DNA from: Arcobacter sp. LC1
GTDB lineage: Bacteria; Campylobacterota; Campylobacteria; Campylobacterales; Arcobacteraceae
Direction of reading: 5' to 3'
Assembly: GCA_021378565.1 (NCBI GenBank)
Contig: JAACJU010000001.1
Coordinates: 289,458-353,457, forward strand
Length of the DNA stretch: 64,000 nucleotides
Shown here: positions 41,631 to 51,043 of the stretch, piece by piece
Layout: every line of letters starts with the position of its first letter
Position numbering within the stretch: the first letter of the stretch is position 1
Program-made: the position numbers and the translations under genes
The notes under the pieces: generated by a model
Told to the model about the DNA's origin: nothing
Seen by the model: the letters and a program-made list of their open reading frames with translations, nothing else
The model's database searches: none

Positions 41631-43115
41631 TTATTTGAAGATTTTGCTTAAATTTAGTCTACGCCCTATTTTGCTTCCTATTCTTTTTTTAAATTGTGCT
41701 TCTACTAGTTTAGATAAATCAACTTTCATATCAGGATGCTTAAGATCACCAGAAATTCTTGAATCAAAAACTGCCTTTTTAATTTTTATTCTAAGTATAG
41801 AATCAATTTTTAACTTTTTAAGATTTATTGTCGAAGATAAAACTTTGATTCGAGTATTCTTACTTTGCATATCAAGTTTTGAGTTTAAAATATCTTGATC
41901 AATCTTAGAATCAAAAAATATTTTCTTGTAAATCTCAGAATTTAAATCAAAACTAGTAAATTTAATAAGCATTTCACTTAATTGATTTTTCATAAAATGT
42001 CCATCACTCATTTCCCCTTTTAAATCTCCTATTTTCTTTTTAAGATTATAAGATATTTTTGCACTAGTGTAAGAGTCAAAAATTTGAGGGTAAGATAACA
42101 TTTTTAGAAAACTTTTAAGTCTCACATGGTTTAAGTTGGCATTTAAATTATTATTTTTCAAAACAAAGCTAAGCTCACCACCTAGTAAGAATGAATGTCC
42201 ATCAATAATAAGATTTTTTGATTTTTTGATTTTACCTAAGATATTCACTTCTCCTTGAAGTTTTGCACCAGAAATATTATTAAGTACAGCTAAATTTGGA
42301 ACAAAAACTTGATAAGAAGCGTTTAAAGCTTTGTCTTCTAAATCGTATGTGCTTTTTTTGATTTTTATATTTCCCAAGTTTGAGTCTAGCTCCATAGAAC
42401 TTGCAATATTAGTATTTTTTAAAATGCTAGAAGATGTAGAATCAAGACTTATATCTTTTTTTATTCCTAAAGAAAAATCATCATTTAATTTATTTTTAGA
42501 TAATTTTACACCTGAAAGCTTAGTCGTAACATTTCCATCTAGTTTATGTATATTTGCATTTTTTATATTGGCTTTTAGTTCAAGTGTACCACCAGCTACA
42601 TAAGAACTTTTTCCTAACATTGCTTCTAGTGCTTTTACTTGTAAATTTTTTGCATCAAGTTTAAGACTCGTCAAATGTGAACCATTTAAACCGATAGTAT
42701 AATTACCTTCTCCACCTGCTAGTTTTTCTATTCCCTTTATAAGATATTTTTCATGCTTACCTTTTATAGTCCCTTTGGATAAAAGAGCACCACTAAAGTT
42801 TTGTTTTAAACTCTTAGCCAAAGGTTGTAAATCTGTAATATTTTCATCATAAACTAAATCAAGTCCTAAAGTAAAAATGGAAATATTACCCCCAATACTT
42901 AACTTTGCACCCTTAAAACTTGCATCTAGCCTAAGTTTATTTGGTCTCAAAACAAATTTATTTATTTTAAAGTCAAGATTTTTATATTTTTTATTTATTC
43001 TTTTTTGGGCAATTTGTGCACCAAGACCATTTCCAAAAGGAGAAAATGCCAAGAAGTAACAAAGGACTAAAACCACGATAACTACGGCCAGTATGCCAAG
43101 TAATATTTTTTTCAT
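41631..43115 (-). CDS. AsmA-family-like envelope protein
   Basis: The 494-residue protein has one N-terminal membrane anchor (KKILLGILAVVIVVLVLCYF) and a long periplasmic beta-rich region with repeated strand motifs such as KLDAKNLQVKALEAML and LQGEVNILGKIKKSK, ending in a basic helix (KRIGSKIGRRLNLSKIFK). This layout resembles the AsmA/TamB-like superfamily, which includes bridge proteins for lipid traffic between membranes, but similarity is by pattern only. It is divergent from the Fur-box operon starting at 43283, so its promoter may share that region. Confidence 0.6.
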   Translation of the reverse strand: MKKILLGILAVVIVVLVLCYFLAFSPFGNGLGAQIAQKRINKKYKNLDFKINKFVLRPNKLRLDASFKGAKLSIGGNISIFTLGLDLVYDENITDLQPLAKSLKQNFSGALLSKGTIKGKHEKYLIKGIEKLAGGEGNYTIGLNGSHLTSLKLDAKNLQVKALEAMLGKSSYVAGGTLELKANIKNANIHKLDGNVTTKLSGVKLSKNKLNDDFSLGIKKDISLDSTSSSILKNTNIASSMELDSNLGNIKIKKSTYDLEDKALNASYQVFVPNLAVLNNISGAKLQGEVNILGKIKKSKNLIIDGHSFLLGGELSFVLKNNNLNANLNHVRLKSFLKMLSYPQIFDSYTSAKISYNLKKKIGDLKGEMSDGHFMKNQLSEMLIKFTSFDLNSEIYKKIFFDSKIDQDILNSKLDMQSKNTRIKVLSSTINLKKLKIDSILRIKIKKAVFDSRISGDLKHPDMKVDLSKLVEAQFKKRIGSKIGRRLNLSKIFK

Positions 43116-43193
43116 TCGAACTCTTTATTTGTCTTTTTTTTAATTTTAAATTATATCGCAAAAAGCTTAAAAATATATCATTTAAAGAATTTT

Positions 43194-43212
43194 GATATTT
43201 ATTATCATTATT
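43194..43212. promoter_or_regulatory. Fur box upstream of the imelysin operon
   Basis: GATATTTATTATCATTATT matches the 19-bp Fur consensus at 15 positions by hand count. TATAAT boxes lie at 43224-43229 and 43237-43242, just downstream, so a bound Fur would overlap or abut the promoter. A second weaker AT-rich match (aattatcataatt) begins at 43251. Iron repression of the operon is therefore likely. Confidence 0.65.
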
Positions 43213-43282
43213 AAGGTTATTTTTATAATCTCTTTGTATAATTCCATATTAATTATCATAATTAAAATTAAGGAGTAAGAAA

Positions 43283-44656
43283 ATGTTTACAAAGTCAAAA
43301 TTATTACTATCTTGCCTAGGATTATTATTACTAGCAAGTGGTTGCGCCACATCTGATATACAAGATGTTAGTTACAAAACAACAGCAAAGCACATTAACG
43401 CTAGAGTTTTATTAAGAACATACGGAAATATTGCAAGTGTATCTTACGCTGCTGCGCTAAGAGATGCTAAGTTATTACAAAAATCAATTGATATTTTTGT
43501 TGCACACCCAACAAAAATAAACCAACAAGATGCAAAAGCAGCTTGGTTAAACTCAAGAGAAAGCTATTTACAAACTGAAGCTTTTAGATTATCAAATGGT
43601 CCGATTGATGCAGATGGTTCTATAAAAAACAGTATTTGGGCCGCTAAAAAATATAGTCTTTTAGTTGGTGGTGGAATTGAAGGTGAGATAAATCCTTGGC
43701 CGCTTGATGAAAACATGATTGACTACACCATAGATGCACATTACAAAAGAACTCATCATAATATCATTGACACAAGAGGAGTTTTTAATCCAGGGGGAGA
43801 AGATCCAAAGCCTGTAAATGTAAGAAAAATCACAGCAAAAGCACTAAGAGCATTAAACGCAAATGGTGGGGATGCAAATGTGGCAGCTGGATACCACGCT
43901 ATCGAGTTTTTACTTTGGGGACAAGACCAAGATTATCATAACTTTATGGCTGATAAGATAACTCACGGACCTTTAGTAGCAGGACTTAGATCTTATACTG
44001 ACTATACAACTGCAAAATATGCAAACAGAAGAAAAGCTTATTTAAAAGTAGTTACTGATTTATTAGTAAAAGATTTAGCAAAAGTAAACACAGCCTGGAA
44101 TGGGAAGGCAATGTACAGAAAATCTCTTATAGGAGAATTAAAAGGCAAAGATGCTTCTAAAAATCTTCCAAGCAAAGTAGCTTTAAAGCAAATTTTCATA
44201 GGTATTGGAACGTTCTTAAAATCTGAATTAGCAAATGAGCGAATTGCAGTTGCTGTTTTAACTCCTAGTGAAGAAGATGAACATTCTTGCTTTTCTGATA
44301 ATACCAACAGAGATATATATCAAAATTATATGGGTGCAAAAAATATCATAATGGGAACTTATGATGGGCTGGATTTCGGAGTGTCATTTATAAATACTCT
44401 TGATGCTAAAACAAAAGCTAAAATGCTTAAATTAATGAATTCGATTGAATTAAAATTTGATTCAGTAAATTCAATAGCTAGAGTTTCTAGACACTTTGAT
44501 TGGCAAATTAGACCAAATGACCCTCAGCATATAGTTTTAATTAACCTAAAAAATCAACTAAGACACTTAGGTGATATGATGGTTAAGATTGCAAAAGCAA
44601 ATGGAATCAATTTAACTACAAGTGATGTAACTGATCCAGATGAGACTAAAGTTTAA
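43283..44656 (+). CDS. Imelysin-family lipoprotein (IrpA-like)
   Basis: The 457-residue protein has a lipoprotein signal (SCLGLLLLASGC) and the imelysin (peptidase M75) fold. The signature GxHxxE is intact in NVAAGYHAIEFLLWGQDQDY near residue 210. Other conserved blocks are TAKHINARVLLRTYGNIASV, NPGGEDPKPVNVRKITAKAL and HSCFSDNTNRDIYQNYMGA. Members are iron-regulated outer-envelope proteins; peptidase activity has been questioned and an iron-related role is likely. It is the first gene of a Fur-box operon with one-base overlap into the di-haem oxidoreductase gene. Confidence 0.9.
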   Translation: MFTKSKLLLSCLGLLLLASGCATSDIQDVSYKTTAKHINARVLLRTYGNIASVSYAAALRDAKLLQKSIDIFVAHPTKINQQDAKAAWLNSRESYLQTEAFRLSNGPIDADGSIKNSIWAAKKYSLLVGGGIEGEINPWPLDENMIDYTIDAHYKRTHHNIIDTRGVFNPGGEDPKPVNVRKITAKALRALNANGGDANVAAGYHAIEFLLWGQDQDYHNFMADKITHGPLVAGLRSYTDYTTAKYANRRKAYLKVVTDLLVKDLAKVNTAWNGKAMYRKSLIGELKGKDASKNLPSKVALKQIFIGIGTFLKSELANERIAVAVLTPSEEDEHSCFSDNTNRDIYQNYMGAKNIIMGTYDGLDFGVSFINTLDAKTKAKMLKLMNSIELKFDSVNSIARVSRHFDWQIRPNDPQHIVLINLKNQLRHLGDMMVKIAKANGINLTTSDVTDPDETKV

Positions 44657-45948
44657 TGAAAAAAATTCTCAGATTTTTTGTAGTAGCGAGTATTCTTGCT
44701 ACTACACTTTTTGGTTTTGATACAAGAGTTCCAAATCTAAATAACAAGCAAATAGATAAATTTATCTTAGGTTTAAGTTTTTTCTCAAAACCATGGGTAC
44801 CCGCTCCAACAGCTACAACAGCCAGAGATGGACTTGGACCTTTATTTAGCTCAAATTCTTGCAACCACTGTCACCAAAACAATACAGGTGGCTATGTTTA
44901 CAATAATAAAGGCGAGGTAAGTAGAGAAATGGTTCCAAGATTGTCAATGCCAGGAAAAGTAGCAAAAAATAGTCACTTAGGATTTATTCCTACGCCTCAT
45001 TATGGTGCGCAATTATCAATAAACGGCACAGTTGGAGTACCTTTTGAGGGAAGATTAGAGCTTAAATATACAAAAATAAAAATTACTTTTCCTGATAAAA
45101 GTGTAGTTTATTTAAGAAATCCACATTATTCAATTAAACATTTACAATATGGAAAATTAGCAAAAAATTATATTTTAAGTGTTAGAAGAGGACCACCTTT
45201 GATAGGAGTTGGATATATAGAAGATATTTCACAAAAAGATATATTAAAAAATGTTGATGTAAATGATAAAAATCATGATGGTATAAGTGGAAAAGCTAAT
45301 TATGTTTATGATATAAAAGCAAAAAAGTTTGCTCTTGGTTTGTATGATTATAAAGATTATGCGCCAACATTAAGACAACAAGTTGCAACTGCTATGCACA
45401 ATGACATGAGTTTAAATACTACTTATTTCACAAAAGATAATTGTACAAAGGTAGAAAAAGCTTGTTTGAATGCACCAAAACCTTTTGACGCTATTGATGC
45501 TCCTGATTTTAGAATTGACGCAATTGCTTATTATATAGAAAAATTACAAATTCCAAAATCAGCTAAAAATATAGACAAAAAAGGTCAAAAACTTTTTGCA
45601 TCTTTAGAATGTGCGCTTTGTCATATTCCTACTTTTAAAAATAAAAAGGGAGGTTTTTTACATCCTTATAGTGATTTTTTACTTCATGATATGGGTAAAG
45701 CTTTGGGTGACAAAAGAAGTGAATATTTAGCCAAAGGAGATGAATGGAGAACGACTCCACTTTGGGGCATGAATTACAGAGTCCACAAATCAAATACAAA
45801 ACAAGTATTTTTACATGATGGAAGAGCTAGAACCGTGCAAGAAGCTATTTTATGGCATGGCGGAGAAGCAAAAAAATCAAAAGAATATTTTATGCATCTT
45901 GATAAAAAAGATAGAGAGCATTTGATAAATTACGTAAAAGGATTATAA
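44656..45948 (+). CDS. Di-haem c oxidoreductase (COG3488 thiol-oxidoreductase-like)
   Basis: The 430-residue exported protein has a signal peptide (RFFVVASILATTLFGFD) and two haem c sites: SNSCNHCHQNNTGG near residue 70 and SLECALCHIPTF near residue 320. Conserved features include GLGPLFSSNSC, IDAIAYYIEKLQIP, TPLWGMNYRVHKS and FLHDGRARTVQEAILWHGGEA. The family (COG3488) is related to di-haem peroxidases and is regularly encoded beside imelysin genes. It probably oxidises or reduces an iron-linked or thiol substrate in the periplasm. Translational coupling with the imelysin genes supports a shared complex or pathway. Confidence 0.9.
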   Translation: MKKILRFFVVASILATTLFGFDTRVPNLNNKQIDKFILGLSFFSKPWVPAPTATTARDGLGPLFSSNSCNHCHQNNTGGYVYNNKGEVSREMVPRLSMPGKVAKNSHLGFIPTPHYGAQLSINGTVGVPFEGRLELKYTKIKITFPDKSVVYLRNPHYSIKHLQYGKLAKNYILSVRRGPPLIGVGYIEDISQKDILKNVDVNDKNHDGISGKANYVYDIKAKKFALGLYDYKDYAPTLRQQVATAMHNDMSLNTTYFTKDNCTKVEKACLNAPKPFDAIDAPDFRIDAIAYYIEKLQIPKSAKNIDKKGQKLFASLECALCHIPTFKNKKGGFLHPYSDFLLHDMGKALGDKRSEYLAKGDEWRTTPLWGMNYRVHKSNTKQVFLHDGRARTVQEAILWHGGEAKKSKEYFMHLDKKDREHLINYVKGL

Positions 45949-45949
45949 A

Positions 45950-46906
45950 ATGAAGAAGATATTATTAGCACTAATCTTGTTTTTTTCTTTGCTTAGCGCA
46001 AATGAAAGTATAACAAAAAGTATTTTGACTAATGTTTTGCAAAAGCAAATAAAAAATGCAATAACTGCAGTTACTGAGCTACAAAAGACTAAAAAAAGCC
46101 AAGATTTCTATGCTCTTGTTAGAGCTTGGAAAAAGGTTCAAGCTTCTTATGTAGCTGGAGATATTGATCCTAGCAGTATTGATACTCCAAGGCTTATTGA
46201 TATGTATCACAATTCAAATGATGATTTAAATGCTCAGATGAAGCTAATCATGCTTTCAAATGATGGCTTAAAAATAAGCCTTTTTAAGAATTCATATAAA
46301 AGCATAAATGCCCTTGAGTATTTACTTTTTACTAAAGATAAGATTTCTAAAACAAGGAAAAAACAAGCTCTTGAAATTGTTTTAAAAAATATTAAAAGCA
46401 AACTAGAATCTATCCAAAAAGTATATACCTTGAAAAATTCAAAAGTTTTTTTAGACAATGAAGTTGGAGCTTATTCTATGCTAGTAAATCAGCTAATACC
46501 TTCAGTGTTTAAACTAAAAGATTGGAGAATTGGAGAACCTTCTGGCTTAGCTCAAAAATACTTAGGAAAGCCAAACGCTAAAAGAGCTGAATACCCTTTG
46601 GCAAAAGCTAGTTTTATGGCGATTGACGCTGTAATTGATGCAAATTTAGCTTTAGTTGCAAAACAAAAGTATAAAAATTTATATCAATACGCTGTAAAAA
46701 AAGGTTATAAAAAAGAAATTAATCAAATAGTAATGCAACTAAAAATTGCTTCTAAAATAAGTAAAAATATAGATACAGAAGATTTTGGAACAAAAAAAGT
46801 TAAAAAGCTATTTAAAGCACTTAGTAATTTACAGCAAGAATATCAAGGATTATTTGTTTTATCACTAAATATTCCTCTTAGAATTATTGAGGCTGATGGC
46901 GACTAA
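45950..46906 (+). CDS. Second imelysin-family periplasmic protein (COG3489-like)
   Basis: The 318-residue protein has an N-terminal signal peptide (KKILLALILFFSLLSAN) and weak imelysin features: AWKKVQASYVAGDIDPSSID, SINALEYLLFTKD and FMAIDAVIDANLALVAK. At the GxHxxE site the sequence is SINALE, so the histidine is replaced by asparagine; this half of the pair may not bind the same ligand as the first imelysin. It starts one base after the di-haem gene and its stop overlaps the next ATG (TAATG). The pairing of a COG3487-type and a COG3489-type imelysin around a COG3488 protein is a known arrangement. Confidence 0.8.
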   Translation: MKKILLALILFFSLLSANESITKSILTNVLQKQIKNAITAVTELQKTKKSQDFYALVRAWKKVQASYVAGDIDPSSIDTPRLIDMYHNSNDDLNAQMKLIMLSNDGLKISLFKNSYKSINALEYLLFTKDKISKTRKKQALEIVLKNIKSKLESIQKVYTLKNSKVFLDNEVGAYSMLVNQLIPSVFKLKDWRIGEPSGLAQKYLGKPNAKRAEYPLAKASFMAIDAVIDANLALVAKQKYKNLYQYAVKKGYKKEINQIVMQLKIASKISKNIDTEDFGTKKVKKLFKALSNLQQEYQGLFVLSLNIPLRIIEADGD

Positions 46907-47931
46907 TGGATAATTTATTTTATGAATATATTTTAAATCCTTCAAAAAGAATATATTGGCTATATATTCTTTCATCGATTTTAATATCTTTAGTATATTT
47001 ATATTTTCATAAAAATGAACGAAAATTAATATTTTCAAAAAAATATTGGCTTCATAAAAGCACAAGATTAGACTTTTATTATTTTTTCATTTCTCATTTT
47101 ATAAAAGTTTTAATCTTATTGCCAATGCTTTTTGGAGTAAAAGAAGTAGCAATTTTTACTTATAGAATTTTACTTAAAAACTTTGGCTTTTATCTTAATG
47201 TTGATTTTACTTATGGACAAATAATATTGTTTTACACCTTGGCAATTTTTATTTTTAGCGACTTATCAAGATATTTTTTACATAGATTATTGCATACAAA
47301 TAAATTTTTATGGAGATTTCACAAAGTTCATCATAGCGCTAAGATTTTAAATCCTCTAACATTTTATAGGGTTCATCCTTTGGAGAATTTTTTATTTGGG
47401 TTAAGATATTCTTTGGTGATTGGAATAGTTACAGGAGTTTTTATTTATTTCTTTGGAGCAAAATTTAATATTTATAGTATTTTTGGAGTAAACATTTTCT
47501 TATTTATTTTTTCTATACTTGGAACAAACCTAAGACATTCACCTATAAAATTATCTTATTTAAAATATCTTGAATATATTTTTATATCTCCAAGACAACA
47601 CCAAATCCACCATTCAGTAAAATTTTATAATAAAAATTTTGGAGGCTATTTAGCTATATGGGATACGCTTTTTGGCTCACTCAAATTATCAAGTGAAGCA
47701 AAAATAATAAAATTGGGATTAAGAAAAAAGGAGATGAAAAATTACGAAACAGTTGGGGGCTTATTATTTAGTCCTTTAATTTTCAAAAGGAAGGAAAACA
47801 ATGAAAAATATAAAGAATGTAAAGACTATAAAAAATTTAATTTTATGTATTTTAGGAATATTTTTGTTAAGTGCTTGCACCTCTGCAAATCTATCAAAAA
47901 CAGATTTAAGGGAGCAAAAGGCTTTAGGTAA
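46906..47931 (+). CDS. Sterol desaturase / fatty acid hydroxylase-like membrane protein
   Basis: The 341-residue membrane protein has the three di-iron histidine clusters of the superfamily: HRLLH and HKVHH near residues 125-145, and HQIHH near residue 227. Five or so hydrophobic helices surround them. Such enzymes hydroxylate lipids or other hydrophobic substrates at a di-iron centre. The final 43 codons overlap the start of the next gene by 131 bases and have an odd tail (KYKECKDYKKFNFMYFRNIF) dictated by the other frame, so the original stop codon may have been lost. Presence in a Fur-box operon suggests an iron-dependent lipid modification. Confidence 0.82.
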   Translation: MDNLFYEYILNPSKRIYWLYILSSILISLVYLYFHKNERKLIFSKKYWLHKSTRLDFYYFFISHFIKVLILLPMLFGVKEVAIFTYRILLKNFGFYLNVDFTYGQIILFYTLAIFIFSDLSRYFLHRLLHTNKFLWRFHKVHHSAKILNPLTFYRVHPLENFLFGLRYSLVIGIVTGVFIYFFGAKFNIYSIFGVNIFLFIFSILGTNLRHSPIKLSYLKYLEYIFISPRQHQIHHSVKFYNKNFGGYLAIWDTLFGSLKLSSEAKIIKLGLRKKEMKNYETVGGLLFSPLIFKRKENNEKYKECKDYKKFNFMYFRNIFVKCLHLCKSIKNRFKGAKGFR

Positions 47932-48985
47932 TGCTTTGTTCCATGACAAAGCACTCTCAGCACACAACAACGAAGCGTGCGCAACCTGCCATAATCCTAA
48001 AAAAGCATTTACGGACAATAGAGGAAATGGAGTAAATAATGCAGCTTCTTTAGGAAGTAATGGAAAATCAATAGGAAATAGAAGTGCACCATCTGTAACT
48101 TACGCCCTATTCTCTCCAAAATTTTATTATAACAAGAAAAAAGGTGAATACACAGGCGGGCAATTTTGGGATGGAAGAGCACCAACTGAAGCAGACCAAG
48201 CAGGTGCACCACCTACAAATCCAGGTGAAATGGGAATGAAAGACAAAAGTACACTTATGAAAAAACTAGAAAAAAATCCTTATTATAAAAGTTCTTTTAA
48301 AAAACTATATGGTAGTGATATATTTAAAAATTCCAATCTAGCATATTTAAAAATGACTGAAGCTATCCAAGCTTATGAACATGAGAAAAAATTTTATAGA
48401 TTTGATTCTAAGTATGACAGGTATTTAAAAGACGAATATATGCCAACTGAACTTGAAGATTTAGGTATTTCTTTATTTTTCTCAAACAATAATACTTCTT
48501 GCTCAAAATGCCACATGTTAAAAGGCGAAGATAGACAAGGGGAAACTTTTACAAATTATGAATACAGAAATATTGGTATTCCAATAAACAAAGAATTAAG
48601 ATCTAAAAATGGCATTGCACTAAGCACAATCGACAATGGACTTTATCAAAATCCTTTGGTTCATAAAGATCCAAACACTAAGGGTAAATTTAAAATTCCA
48701 ACTCTAAGAAATGTAGCAATTACAGCCCCTTATATGCATAATGGAATATTTAAACACTTAAGAACAGTTGTTGAGTTTTATGACCATTACAATAATCCAA
48801 AAAGAAAAATAAACCCAGAGACTCACAAACCTTGGGCAAAACCTCAGTATGCACCAACTGTAGCATACAAATATGGGAAAAAAGAGTTAAGAGCTAAACC
48901 TTTAAATGAAAGAAAAATAAAAGCTCTTGTTGCATTTATGAGAATGTTGACTGATAAAAGATATGAGTATTTACTTAAAAAGTAA
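47801..48985 (+). CDS. Di-haem cytochrome c peroxidase-family lipoprotein
   Basis: The 394-residue protein has a lipoprotein signal (LCILGIFLLSAC) and two haem c sites: EACATCHNPKKAF near residue 66 and TSCSKCHML near residue 230. Conserved peroxidase blocks are NRSAPSVTYALFSPKFYY, GGQFWDGRAPTEADQAGAPP, FKIPTLRNVAITAPYMHNG and VVEFYDHYN. It belongs to the CcpA/MauG superfamily. A strong AAGGAAGG site lies before the ATG at 47801, inside the previous gene. Last gene of the operon, followed by a terminator. Its lipid anchor differs from soluble CcpA. Confidence 0.9.
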   Translation: MKNIKNVKTIKNLILCILGIFLLSACTSANLSKTDLREQKALGNALFHDKALSAHNNEACATCHNPKKAFTDNRGNGVNNAASLGSNGKSIGNRSAPSVTYALFSPKFYYNKKKGEYTGGQFWDGRAPTEADQAGAPPTNPGEMGMKDKSTLMKKLEKNPYYKSSFKKLYGSDIFKNSNLAYLKMTEAIQAYEHEKKFYRFDSKYDRYLKDEYMPTELEDLGISLFFSNNNTSCSKCHMLKGEDRQGETFTNYEYRNIGIPINKELRSKNGIALSTIDNGLYQNPLVHKDPNTKGKFKIPTLRNVAITAPYMHNGIFKHLRTVVEFYDHYNNPKRKINPETHKPWAKPQYAPTVAYKYGKKELRAKPLNERKIKALVAFMRMLTDKRYEYLLKK

Positions 48986-49018
48986 AAAAATGTAAAAGTA
49001 GAAAAGCCAACTCGTATA

Positions 49019-49055
49019 AATATGCCTAGAATCTCTCTAGGCATATTATTTTCTT
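49019..49055 (+). terminator. Terminator of the imelysin operon
   Basis: AATATGCCTAGA and TCTAGGCATATT form a perfect 12-bp stem around an ATCTC loop (49019-49047), followed by ATTTTCTT. It begins 33 bases after the cytochrome c peroxidase stop. Confidence 0.85.
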
Positions 49056-49199
49056 ATCAAATTTTCAAAAAAAACTAAGCCAATCAAAATATTTTACATA
49101 ATTTATTTATAGTATTTAAAAAATAAGCTTTTTCAAAGGCAAAAAAACATAAAATCAAAATTATACTAATTACACAATTAATCACTTAAAGGGAACAAA

Positions 49200-49688
49200 A
49201 TGAAAAATCTATATATTATAAGGCATGCACAAAAAAATCAGGAAGAAAGTATTTTAGATGATTTTGATAAACCACTCACAAGTTTAGGAGAAAAACAAGC
49301 AAACAATCTTGGAAAAAACATTAATGAACTTGGCATTAAACCTGATTTATTTGTCTCAAGCCCAGCACTTAGAGCAAAAACTACAGCGCAGATTATAGCT
49401 AAGCAGATAGACTACAAAAAAGAAATAGTTTTTAATGAAAATATCTATAAAGCGCAAATGAATGAACTTAAAGAAATAGTATCATATACTTACGATGAAG
49501 TTGAAAATCTTTTTCTTGTAGGGCATAATCCTTCTTTAACAGCACTTTTGCTTCATCTTACAGATTTCAAAGAAAAATTTACCATGAGTAGTTTTGCTTG
49601 TATTGAATTTGATTGTTCTTCTTGGATAGATATTAGCCCAAATAATGCTAAATTAACAATGCTTATAAAAAATCATTTAGATTTATAA
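49200..49688 (+). CDS. SixA-like histidine phosphatase
   Basis: The 162-residue protein has the histidine phosphatase motif NLYIIRHAQKNQEE at the N-terminus and the second active-site histidine in LFLVGHNPSLTALLLHL. DDFDKPLTSLGEKQANNLGK and VSSPALRAKTTAQIIA match SixA-type phosphohistidine phosphatases. It is monocistronic and convergent with mnmE. The physiological substrate is not evident. Confidence 0.9.
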   Translation: MKNLYIIRHAQKNQEESILDDFDKPLTSLGEKQANNLGKNINELGIKPDLFVSSPALRAKTTAQIIAKQIDYKKEIVFNENIYKAQMNELKEIVSYTYDEVENLFLVGHNPSLTALLLHLTDFKEKFTMSSFACIEFDCSSWIDISPNNAKLTMLIKNHLDL

Positions 49689-49708
49689 GATATTTTTAGT
49701 TTTTTATT

Positions 49709-51043
49709 TTACTTGCCAAGACAAAAACTTGAAAACATAACATCAAGCATTTGTTCGTTTTTGTAAACTTTTGTAATACTTGAAATTTCCTCTAAAGCTT
49801 CATTTATATGAAAAGAAAAAAGTTCTAGTTCCATATCCTCTAAAGGCGCAAAGGCTTCATTAATAGCTTTTAAACAGCCTTTAGTTGCATTTATTTGTCT
49901 TTGAGAATTTAAGCTTAAGCCTTCAGAGTCATTTTTGCTATTTAGCAAGTCCTCTAACACTTTAAATAGTTTTGAAACATCTTCTTTTGCACTTAAATTT
50001 ATAGGATTTTTTAAAACACTAGAATCAAATTTGGCTTGTAAATCGCATTTATTTAAAATAAAAATCTTATCTTTTTTTGAGTCTCCTAGGAGCTTTAAAA
50101 TGTGCTTATCTTCTTCATCAATTTTTTTAGAATTATCAAAAATTGCCAAAATTATATCAGCTTCATTTGAAATACCAAGAGATTTTTCAACTCCTTGTTT
50201 TTCTATAAAATCATTTGTTTTTCTAATTCCTGCAGTATCTACAATTTTGATTAAGTGAGTTCCTATCTTAATATTTTCTTCTATACTATCTCTTGTAGTT
50301 CCTGCAATCTCACTAACAATTGCTCTATTATTATTTAGCATTTTATTTAAAAGTGAAGATTTGCCAACATTTGGCTTTCCAATTATTGCTACCTTAAAAC
50401 CTTCAATTAAACCTTCTCTTCTTTTGCTAAGAGTTAAAATATTTTTTAGCTCAATTTGCAGATTTGTAAGTTTAGTTTTTATATCTTTTTCTATATCTTT
50501 TGGTAAATCATCTTCAGCGTAATCAATGCTAACCTCACTAAAAGCTAAGATATTAAGCAAGTCACTTCTTGCGTCTTCTACAAAGTTTTTTAAATCCCCT
50601 CTTAGTGTTTTTGCCAAAATCCTAAGCCCATCTTCGCTTCTTGATTCAATCATTGAAGCAATAGCCTCAGCTTTTGATAAATCCATTTTATTATTTAAAA
50701 AGGCTCTTTTTGAAAATTCTCCAGCTTGTGCTAGCCTAGCGCCTAAAGTTAGTAATTGCTTTAATAAAAATTCGCTTAAAATATACCCACCATGGCATTG
50801 AAACTCAACTATGTCTTCACCTGTAAAAGAAAAAGGCGCTTTAAAATAAATGACAAGACCTTCATCAAAAAAATCACCTTTACTATCGTGTAATGAACAT
50901 AAATGAGCAAATCTTGGAGTAAAATTTTGTTTTTTTGTGATTTTTTTTGCAAGAGCAAGGGCATTTTTTCCGCTAAGTCTTAAGATTGAAATTGAGGCTA
51001 AACCATTTGCTGTAGCTTGAGCTGCAATAGTGTCATCAAGCAT
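49709..51043 (-). CDS. mnmE: tRNA uridine-5-carboxymethylaminomethyl GTPase
   Basis: The 444-residue protein has an N-terminal formyl-THF-binding domain (MLDDTIAAQATANGLASISI, then FTGEDIVEFQCHGG), a helical domain, and an inserted G domain with VAIIGKPNVGKSSLLNKM, IAGTTRD, DTAGIR and NKCD. It ends with the conserved CLGK motif. With MnmG it modifies the wobble uridine of several tRNAs. It overlaps the jag gene by 8 bases and ends the rpmH-mnmE block. Confidence 0.96.
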   Translation of the reverse strand: MLDDTIAAQATANGLASISILRLSGKNALALAKKITKKQNFTPRFAHLCSLHDSKGDFFDEGLVIYFKAPFSFTGEDIVEFQCHGGYILSEFLLKQLLTLGARLAQAGEFSKRAFLNNKMDLSKAEAIASMIESRSEDGLRILAKTLRGDLKNFVEDARSDLLNILAFSEVSIDYAEDDLPKDIEKDIKTKLTNLQIELKNILTLSKRREGLIEGFKVAIIGKPNVGKSSLLNKMLNNNRAIVSEIAGTTRDSIEENIKIGTHLIKIVDTAGIRKTNDFIEKQGVEKSLGISNEADIILAIFDNSKKIDEEDKHILKLLGDSKKDKIFILNKCDLQAKFDSSVLKNPINLSAKEDVSKLFKVLEDLLNSKNDSEGLSLNSQRQINATKGCLKAINEAFAPLEDMELELFSFHINEALEEISSITKVYKNEQMLDVMFSSFCLGK

